Positions 21,004-28,944 of a stretch of DNA of 36,665 nucleotides are shown here, in pieces. The stretch is from Pigoraptor chileana (Eukaryota; Opisthokonta; Filasterea): NCBI GenBank assembly GCA_943704495.1, contig CALSCR010001249.1, positions 1-36,665 on the forward strand. Reading direction: 5' to 3'. The notes beneath the pieces are model-generated. The model was given only the letters and a program-made list of their open reading frames with translations, was not told the DNA's origin and made no database searches. The translations under genes and the position numbers were made by a program. Within the stretch, counting starts at the first letter, position 1; every line of letters begins with the position of its first letter.

Positions 21004-23647
21004 TCAATCGTCGTCGGGGTTGTTTCTCCGCCTCGCCTTGAACGGGCGCATTTTGTGCGTCTTCATCTCGGGATCGCCCCTGTGGCCTTCCACGAAGCAT
21101 CCTTTGCAGTACAAGTCACCGTCACAGCCATCGCACACAACATCCGCGTCGTCGTTGCAGATGCAGCACCACGGCAGCTCATCCTCCTCTCTCTGATCGC
21201 TTTCCCCAACCGAAGTCAGCGAAAGGACAGTTGGAATCGGTCCATCCACGCGATCCAATACTGTTGGCACACCATCGTGTTGCTTTTTGGCGTCGCCACC
21301 CGCGAGTGACTTTGCTTCGTTGAGCTTCTGCGAAGGGACTATAGACGCGGTTGACAGCGTACCCGTGGCGTCGGTGGGAGCGAATTTTCGATCTAAATCG
21401 GCGCTGTCCGTCACTTGGCGAACAATTGCAGCCGCGTCGTCGTCGCTTTCGCCACCAGATTCATCCGTGGGGACATCCTGCAATTAGACAAAGGTGGCAC
21501 GTCAGTTGCCAGGCCACACACACACACACACACACAGATACACCCACACACACACCTACACCCCCCCCGCTATCAATTGTCATTTGGACACGCAGTTGCC
21601 CTCCCACCTCCCCCGCATGGACATCCACCGCACCCGCGACAAGCACGCGGTGTGCGTTCAATACACTTTGCGCTTCGGCCACCAGTGCAGCGTCTTCCTT
21701 GTGTGCAGACGTGGAATTATTATCGCGAGCGGCGCCATCTTGCCCCACTGACGCCCCAGCCTTCAAAGCAGCCTCTGCCAGCATGCGCGCCACAATCCCA
21801 TCGGTCGCGACATCCTCACTCGCCACGCCGGTCTTGGGGGCTGCATCGCCCGGCCCATCCCTCGACGCAGTGCTCTCACTCGTATTCAAACCTTCGCCTC
21901 CAGACGGAACTCCACGCAGGCGGTCCAGTCGCTGCTGCAAGATATTGTCAAGCACGTCGTCCCCTAGCAACGCGCATTCGTCCATAGCTATTGCTATAAG
22001 TTCGTCTGGATCACTCGCAGTCTGTGGGGGAAGCTGCACACAGAAAAACGGCGTGCGCGTATGTGTTTATGAAGACGTCAAACCAAATCACATGGCCATC
22101 ATAATACGAAGAAACTTGCAAAGAAATTACACGCCCTTACCTTTTTCTGGGTACCATGCGATGCCGGAAGCCGTCCAGACAGCGCTTGAAACCGAGAGGC
22201 AAGCGTGTCTTCGGACTCGGACGACGCATCCACCCTGTCACCCCGAAGTGCCGCAAGCCGACGTGCAAGATCGCCATCCGAACTGCCGTTTTTGGTAATG
22301 ATGTGTGTATGTATGTGTGTGTGTGTGTGCATGTTGTGTGCATGTTGTGTGCGTAGTTTGACATTGAGACCAGTGTATACAGGGTATGCGCCGTGCAATC
22401 ACCGAAATACACACGCGCCTGCGACCTTTCTACCACAAACCTGCCAAAATACAAGAATCCAATTCAGGAAGTACACACCACATACACATACATACGCACC
22501 TTGTCGTCGGCACACCGGCGATGTCCTCATTGGATGGCGTTGGTTGCGGCATGGGGCCTACTCCCGCCTTGAGTTCATTCAGTCTTCGCATGAGATCATC
22601 ATCAGCTCCGCCCTTTCCTTCTTGATTCGTCGTTTCCAGGGACGGTAAGGGTGCACCCACTTCGGGTGATTCGCCAGGTGCTTGGACGCGTAGTGGCTGT
22701 GCAGCGGGTGGAGGACGCTCCGCCATTCGATCGGCAAGCCACTTTGGCACAGCATTCGGATCAATATGCGATAGCTGTCCGTACACCTGCGGGCATTGCG
22801 TTGTCACTACAGACGGCGCTGCACTCATCGTTGTCGTTGTCGTTGTGGTTGATCGTAAACCGTCGTTCACACCGACGCGTGTGCCCTGTGTGCTGCCAGG
22901 ACTGGATACTGCATGTGCATGTGGCGTATATTCGGGTGGCCTTTCCGCCATTTTCTGCGCAAGCCATTTCGGGACGGCGTTCGGGTCCACGTTTGTCACG
23001 TGAGAGATGCCTCCGGAGTGTGCGTATGGTGGCGGCGCATAAGGTTGTTGCGTTGATGGGGGGCGGTGATGCGTAAAGTGGCTGTTGAGGGTAAGAGTGT
23101 ATTTGTTGTGTGTGTGAAGGAATCGCAGCGCCGTATTGGCCTGGAACTGTGGGACTTCGAATCGCAGCCGGATTATTATTCTGCTGCGTAAGGACAGTCG
23201 GTCTGCAAAACACACACAAAAGAGCGTCGGACGCACCAAAATGGTTACGCTTTTTCTCTGAACAGAAATTTGTAGAACATCCATAGTAAAACGAGCAGAT
23301 GATGGCATGCATATGGAATGCGCACCTTTTCAAGAGGATGCCGAAACACTCGCTGCACACAGGGACAGCCTTTCCGCCATGGCGACCAGGAACGGCGGCC
23401 GTCTGGCCCACACAGCGACCGCAGAAGTATCGCGAACAGCTTTCGCAATTATTCTGTGATTGTTGTATTACAATAGGGATTCGTTAGACACACTCATTCG
23501 GCAGTGACAGTGCCTATTTGACAAAAGCCCATCCGTCAACATAAACAAATGCAACGCCAATGTGTAACGAGTAGTCATGAGGGCGTTACTCACTCGCCGG
23601 TTGAACAAGGAAAACTCTGTGGAGCACTTGAAGCACCGTTTATCCAT
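21004..23647 (-). CDS. ZFYVE19: ZFYVE19/ANCHR-like abscission-checkpoint regulator
   Basis: FYVE-like protein that in animals holds VPS4 at the midbody in the NoCut checkpoint. Exons: 23647-23594, 23453-23326, 23202-22500, 22282-22141, 22033-21608, 21477-21004. The N-terminal FYVE-like zinc finger (residues 1-61) has four CxxC pairs: CFKC, CESC, CGRC, CSEC. The middle is Pro/Gln-rich with two copies of [18 protein letters not shown], then MIM1-type helices ([35 protein letters not shown]). [11 protein letters not shown] matches the animal LAEAALEL segment. The C terminus is the diagnostic B-box-like zinc knuckle [20 protein letters not shown], then C-K-G-C-x4-H (about 588-625). Exon 3 needs one frame change at the six-G run 23058-23063 (one base too many), so the model is about 641 aa only if that base is an error. 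The exon 5 donor (GAG|GTGGGA) was chosen by phase. Confidence 0.88.
21515..21537. repeat. CA repeat in ZFYVE19-like intron 5
   Basis: CA dinucleotide run followed by further CACA-rich sequence to about 21560. On the sense strand it is GT-rich, within the intron between exons 5 and 6. Confidence 0.85.
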
Positions 23648-24607
23648 TTTGAATTGCGGCCTCACAACTGATGCATACTGTAAATGTACTGCTGCGCCGA
23701 TATCAATCAATGTGACCGAATGTTCAGTGAACGGGCGAATAAAACAATATTACGATCCAATATATTCAGAATATTGACAGCGTGTCTATGATATGAGTGG
23801 GGCAGTTTTTCTTAGTCGGTATACAAAATGAGTAGTAACACTGATGATTGCTTACTGATCGGCGAACGTATTTGCCGACTGAGGTACCTGGCGAGTCTCA
23901 GCAGTCGGCGGCAGTCCACCGCCGGCTGAACTGAAGATGGGACTGGCTCTATTTTGACGCCGGATCCCACTGCGCGCACTTGTTCTGTTGAATATATAAG
24001 CACCCTTGATATATACTGACACACACAAAGGGATGTGCCGGAGTTGCCGGCCGCCGGCTTTTGAACGCCGTCACTGCACTTTAGCGTGAGCGACCGATCG
24101 GGATCAGTATGCACCTGGCTTCATACATCTCGCAGAGAAGCCGCTCTATAACACAAGGGATATGCAATAGATTTTAAGGAAAAACAGTAAACAAATGTCA
24201 GATGCTGAATGACGACATCCCACAACAATATTGGAAACTGTTGAAACGTCAATTGGTGCCTACAAATGGACAATCCACTTCGCCTAGCTTCTATTTAAAG
24301 AGTCAGAGGATGCCCATATAGGGCTAATATTAAATGTGTTAACCATATTAGGATATCGCAGGTGACATGCTTCCCGATCCTTTGTCGACGGTGCAGAGCC
24401 GAACAGCTCAGGCAGTCGCAGATGCAAGCCGAACGACGACTCACACACTGATGACTCACACAAAGCAACGCCACAGTCGGGAAAAAGATCGAAAAGATAG
24501 AGAGAGAGAGAAAGAGCGAAATGCTGCATAATTTGTAAACGCATGTCCTTTGGCGGCAGAAGAGCTATCTTGAACATGAATGCCTGAGGTTGCTTATTTT
24601 GTACGTC
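23648..24607. other. Divergent intergenic region between ZFYVE19-like gene and phosphatase
   Basis: 960 bp upstream of both genes. It contains GC-rich inverted-repeat sequence around 23905-23935 and 24047-24062 (GCCGGCCGCCGGC type). Open frames on the minus strand (23812-24114, 24284-24619) start without ATG or overlap the phosphatase start and resemble nothing. A GA-rich run lies at about 24500-24520. Confidence 0.5.
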
Positions 24608-26287
24608 ATGGCTGCTCACACGGTCGAAGGTGTCGCGTCAGTGCGTAACGACAATGACGTGCTCATCAACGTGCGCGAATCCGTAGGCGACTCTAATTAC
24701 GATCCCGACGGCATCACTGATACTCTTCAAGTCTCAAAAAGCCAGGACTTTTCCGATTCAGACTCAAGTTCCGAAAGTGATGACGAGGAGGATGCAGATG
24801 TGGTCCCTATAATGCTTCCCGAAGTTGGGGCGCAGCTTCGCGCCGCCGGACGTCGTGCGTCAGCGAGCGGCATCATCCGCGATGGCGAGACTGCCAAAGT
24901 CCTTGCAAAGGCGGTTGTCGCGGGCATCGTTCCACTACCGGCGCCTCCCGCGGCCGCTGTTGCGCGATCCAATGTGGCACTCCGCGCCGACTGCCCGACG
25001 CGCTTGGCAAAGTTCGATGATGTGTACAATTTTAGGGACATTGGCGGGTTCCACACTCTCGATGGTCGCACACTTAAGAGTGGAATGCTGTTCCGCTCAT
25101 CGCGTCCTGATGCGGCGTCTGAAATTGACATTCATCTCTTGTCGAAGGTGCATGGTGTGAGGACAATCGTCGACCTGCGTGCGCTCGAGGAAACCGCATC
25201 TCTCACCAACACACACGCCGGCCGCGTGGATCTGCTGTACCAATCGACCATTGTTGAGGTCAATCCACGCAAACGCCGTCACTTTATCCGGCGAATACTC
25301 GGCACGGGACGTCGTGGAAGCAGATCTAACGCCGCCCTTGATGCCGGTGCTGCAGGTCCGTCTGGACACCAGCACTCGCACACACCCCACGAGCACGCAC
25401 CCCACGAGCACCGACAACACACAACAACGACATCGAGCGGAGGTGCGTCTCGGTCGCATATCTTTTCACCAAAGGGTTATTCGCCACTCGAGGTGTCTGC
25501 CAGCGTGGACTCGCTGCCATCCACGAGCAGACCCGCAGGTCACGTGCCCATCGACCACGTCTCTGTGTCCGTGTCTGAGCCTGTCGTGGCCCCGGATGCG
25601 CCGCTATTGCGACGAGTGCGTGTCGGCTTCATTGGGCGTAATTTCATGCGAAACGCAATGTGGAGTGCGATGCCTTGGACAATGAAGATCGCCGTCGTCT
25701 TTCGCAAGTTATTCGACATTATATTCCGGACAAATTACGCAAAGGCGCTTGTCATAACGCGGCTGATCAATCCACGGGGCATCAAGGGCCAGTACCGTGA
25801 CTTTGTGGACTTCTGCAAGATGGAGATTGTGTGCGTGCTGCGCTTCATCGCCGATGCGAGCTCGCTCCCCGTCCTCGTTCACTGCGCCCACGGAAAGGAC
25901 CGCACTGGCATTGTGCTTGCAATGACGCTTGCATGCCTTGGCGTCTCGGACGAAGACATCGCCCTTGATTACGGCCTCAGCGAAACGGGACTCGGGCGCA
26001 TTAGGGACAAAGTGCACGCAGAAATAGTGTCAGATCATGGCCTCGCCGAGGAGTTTGCGCACGCCGACCCAGACACAATGCGCGCGACGCTCAAGTACGT
26101 CCGCCAAAAGTACGGCTCTGTGCGCCAGTACCTCACTGGGGCGGGGTTCAACGACGACGACCAGGATCGCTTGCGGTGTCTTCTGTTGGAATCGCAGGAG
26201 GCGCACGAGGGATTCGTGGTCACAGAACACTCTGACGCGCCTCTGGCCGAGAGTTTGCAGCAGGAGGAGCAGGGACAACATCATTAG
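24608..26287 (+). CDS. Cysteine phosphatase, Y_phosphatase3 / MptpB-LipA class
   Basis: Intronless 559-aa protein. The frame extends a few codons upstream only through non-ATG codons, so ATG 24608 is the start. After an acidic Ser-rich N terminus comes the family opening VYNFRDIGGFHTLDGRTLKS, then GMLFRSSRPDAA and VRTIVDLRALEE. The P-loop is HCAHGKDRTG (His425, Cys426, Arg432), the HCxxGKDRTG form of bacterial MptpB/LipA and fungal/protist relatives that act on phosphotyrosine and phosphoinositides. Between the two halves is an insertion of about 130 residues holding a basic stretch and a His-rich segment (about 255-275). Cys and Arg are intact, so catalysis is expected. Its substrate cannot be read from sequence. 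It is convergent with MED19. Absence of introns contrasts with most neighbours. Confidence 0.85.
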   Translation: MAAHTVEGVASVRNDNDVLINVRESVGDSNYDPDGITDTLQVSKSQDFSDSDSSSESDDEEDADVVPIMLPEVGAQLRAAGRRASASGIIRDGETAKVLAKAVVAGIVPLPAPPAAAVARSNVALRADCPTRLAKFDDVYNFRDIGGFHTLDGRTLKSGMLFRSSRPDAASEIDIHLLSKVHGVRTIVDLRALEETASLTNTHAGRVDLLYQSTIVEVNPRKRRHFIRRILGTGRRGSRSNAALDAGAAGPSGHQHSHTPHEHAPHEHRQHTTTTSSGGASRSHIFSPKGYSPLEVSASVDSLPSTSRPAGHVPIDHVSVSVSEPVVAPDAPLLRRVRVGFIGRNFMRNAMWSAMPWTMKIAVVFRKLFDIIFRTNYAKALVITRLINPRGIKGQYRDFVDFCKMEIVCVLRFIADASSLPVLVHCAHGKDRTGIVLAMTLACLGVSDEDIALDYGLSETGLGRIRDKVHAEIVSDHGLAEEFAHADPDTMRATLKYVRQKYGSVRQYLTGAGFNDDDQDRLRCLLLESQEAHEGFVVTEHSDAPLAESLQQEEQGQHH

Positions 26288-27068
26288 TGGCTATTATTAC
26301 AGACTCTCACTTCGCTCTCTCACATATGCTTATGGATTCATGGGCACAGCGCCTAAGACACTGACTTGAATCCTACATCTCTCTCACACACACTCGGATT
26401 GTCCATGTTCATAGACCTTATAACTTAATGATCCTTGTGGTTTGTGGTTTGTGCATTTACTGGGGGGGTTGAGTCACAACGCACTGTGAATACGGAAGCA
26501 TGCTCGACTCCCAGTAGAATTTTACTTGTATGGAGCACAACACCGATGATTCAATGTGTGTGCAAATTATTGGGCATTGTTGCGGTCGGCGCGTGCGTGC
26601 CTTGCGTCGCATGGACATAAAAGGACACACGGATTTAAAGTAACCACCAAACCAAAACAACATGCACACATCCACCAGACTCACGCGCACATTCAAATCG
26701 ACAGACATGCATTAGGAAGACAGTGGGGACCTCAGTTCTCAATTTAATACGCGTTAGACACAGGATCTTCGGCACAAGAAAAGACAAGAAACACGCACCA
26801 CTGAAAACACATAATTTGAAGCGGACAAAAACAGCAAAAATGCAAACGCAAACGATGTAACGCGCAAAAGGACCCACGCAAAGACAGACATATCATAACG
26901 TCCCTCGGCAATGGTAGAAGTGAAGAAAGAGAGCGGGTGGCCAGCGTGCGGATAGTCCCACATTCAGTCATATACACACACACACACACACACACACAAA
27001 TACACACATACACACATACAAACGTGCACAGGCATTCCACCGAGACAAGAGCAAAAGAGAAACACGTG
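26288..27068. other. Convergent 3' intergenic region of phosphatase and MED19
   Basis: 781 bp without a supported gene. It contains a G-run at about 26461-26468 and a (CA)n run at about 26973-26998 continuing as CATACA repeats to about 27020. Minus-strand open frames here are extensions past the MED19 stop in other frames. Confidence 0.55.
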
Positions 27069-28237
27069 CTATCGGTCGCCTCTTCGGGACCCATCATTGT
27101 GCTTGCTTCGCTTCTGCTTGTGGCGGCTATGCACGTCCCTGCCAAGCCTCTGAAGCTCCATGTCGGGGATCTGCCATTTGTGCGCAGTGCGAGTAGCATG
27201 CAATAAATGCGCAATGGATTAGAATTTAGAACGAGGAATAGCATTAAATCGATGCGAGTCGACGGCGGTTGCACACAGAGGAAGGGCATATGGAGCAGCG
27301 CAACACACTATTAAAACACGCCGTCACATCCACGGCAGCACAGTTTTATCACAAGCGTGGAAATGAACAAAGACAGTTTGGCCCTTTGCCCATTGGAGTC
27401 GACAAAGGGTGGAGAGATGTAGGATTCAAGTCAGTGTCTTGGGCGCTATGCCCATGAACTCCACAAGTGTAGAGAGAGAGAGGAGCGAGCAAGAAGCCAC
27501 AGTCCCGTGCGTACCTTTCCAGGCTTGAGTGTGAATCGCGTCGTGTCGAGGGGTTTGATGACCTCTCCTCCAATCGGCGGCTGATCAACAATAACACGCA
27601 GGGAATACTTGTCACTCACAATCACATCGCCATCTGCACAAAAGGACGCGGAAAACGGTGCGTCGCATAGTAAAGAGAACAAATGAACAAAATTAATACC
27701 ATTCGCGCGCAATTTTGTGAACGATGAGTCACATCACTAAAACACACACAAGAATTGTGTCCACACAACCAGAGCGTGCTCAAAGGAGACAGCAAGAGAT
27801 GTGCTGCAGAAGAAGCGCCAACGAGGACGCATGATGCACACACACCGACAACACTGGCGGCGTAGTCGTTCAAGTGCGGTCCGTTCGGTCGGTTGGCGCA
27901 AAACTTGCGGTACTCATCGGCAAGCCCATTCTTAACGAGAAGGTTTGAAGCGCCGGTTTCCTTAGAGTCCGACACTGATGCGCACACGCAAGCAGAGCAA
28001 TTTGGTGAAGGCCAACAATGCAGCACAGTTTAGAGTTGAAAAAACAGACGATGACAGATGAACACATGGGATACACATCAATCATGTGAAAAACGCACTT
28101 GTCATCAAAATGCGCACTCACAGCAAACAAGCAGCAATCAGACAGAGATGCGTCAGCGAGCTAGTATGAACGAACAATCACGAGCACAACCCACGTGGCA
28201 CTGCAGACAAGAGATAATAGTTGTCTTCTGTCGTCAT
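27069..28237 (-). CDS. MED19: Mediator subunit MED19, compact
   Basis: Mediator head-middle junction subunit that links sequence-specific factors to RNA polymerase II. Exons: 28237-28195, 27974-27846, 27633-27515, 27170-27069; phases 1,1,0 close to 130 aa. It begins MTTEDNYYLLSAVP, parallel to the animal FYLMRELP start. Then come TGASNLLVKNGLADEYRKFC (animal TGSTNLI...Y.KFC), YSLRVIVDQPPIGGE (animal SLR.LIEKPP), RFTLKPGK (FRL..GPLP) and a short basic tail RHKQKRSKH. Human MED19 is about 244 aa with a longer Lys-rich tail and a Pro-rich N terminus, both missing here. The order of motifs and matching splice phases support the call; each motif alone is weak. The exon 1 donor (CCAC|GTGGGT) was chosen by phase. 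Confidence 0.8.
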
Positions 28238-28944
28238 TCTGCAGTTGTCGTCGTCGACGCTGTTCCACAATCAATTAACTATCGGAAAAAGCATTTGGCC
28301 GCACACACACGCATCATCCAAACACTCTAAACTTGAATACCGCAATTCCGTGGACAAATTACAACAATAGAAACTGCTAATGTGCTCTCAGCAGCAACGC
28401 TGGAGTCACTGTCTGTGGCAACGTCCTTAAGAACTTATTGCAGTGTACAAATCCACCGTTGCATATTCTGACGCACGGTTAATCGGAACCGCCGGCATAT
28501 CGGGCGGAAGTAACTTAGTGAAATTACCGAGATTGCGGATAAATTTATGTTGCCCAACCATGCAGACCCCGCGTCCATTCTGGTTATTCCATCCAAGAGA
28601 TCAGAGTGGGACTAAGGGCACAGCAATGAAGCAAAAGCTATGCAGAGTCAATCTGCTGGCCGCGGGGCAAAGCACAGGATCAGAGAACGGTCACAAAGAT
28701 AGTATATATATACAGGGCGTTGTATTTGACAGCCTTAGTCGACGGTCGGCTAACCACGACTAACTGCACTGCCGGTGACCAACCGACAGCCATTAATATG
28801 GAACGCGAGTGGGCACCCAAGTTCAACTTGTGCACCAGCGGTGTGTGTGTGTGTGTGTACGTTTGGGGGGGGGAGGGATCACGTGGACGCCATATCAGCC
28901 CTCGACAAAGAATAGCGTTACGTGCACAGGCCTCACAGTTGCCC
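28238..28944. other. Region between MED19 start and MYND gene stop
   Basis: 707 bp that should hold the MED19 promoter and the MYND gene 3' UTR. An open frame at 28443-28763 has no ATG start and resembles nothing. A (GT)n run at 28841-28858 is followed by a G-rich run to about 28877, just past the MYND stop on that gene's 3' side. Confidence 0.5.

Noticed and set aside
21351-22298. 315-aa plus-strand open frame
   Set aside because: Runs antisense across ZFYVE19-like exons and an intron; composition is Ser/Pro/Thr/Cys shadow sequence.
23812-24619. Minus-strand open frames of 100 and 111 aa
   Set aside because: They have no family resemblance, and the second overlaps the phosphatase start region without an ATG.
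28443-28763. 106-aa plus-strand open frame
   Set aside because: No ATG at its start, no recognisable motif, and it lies where a promoter and a 3' UTR are expected.
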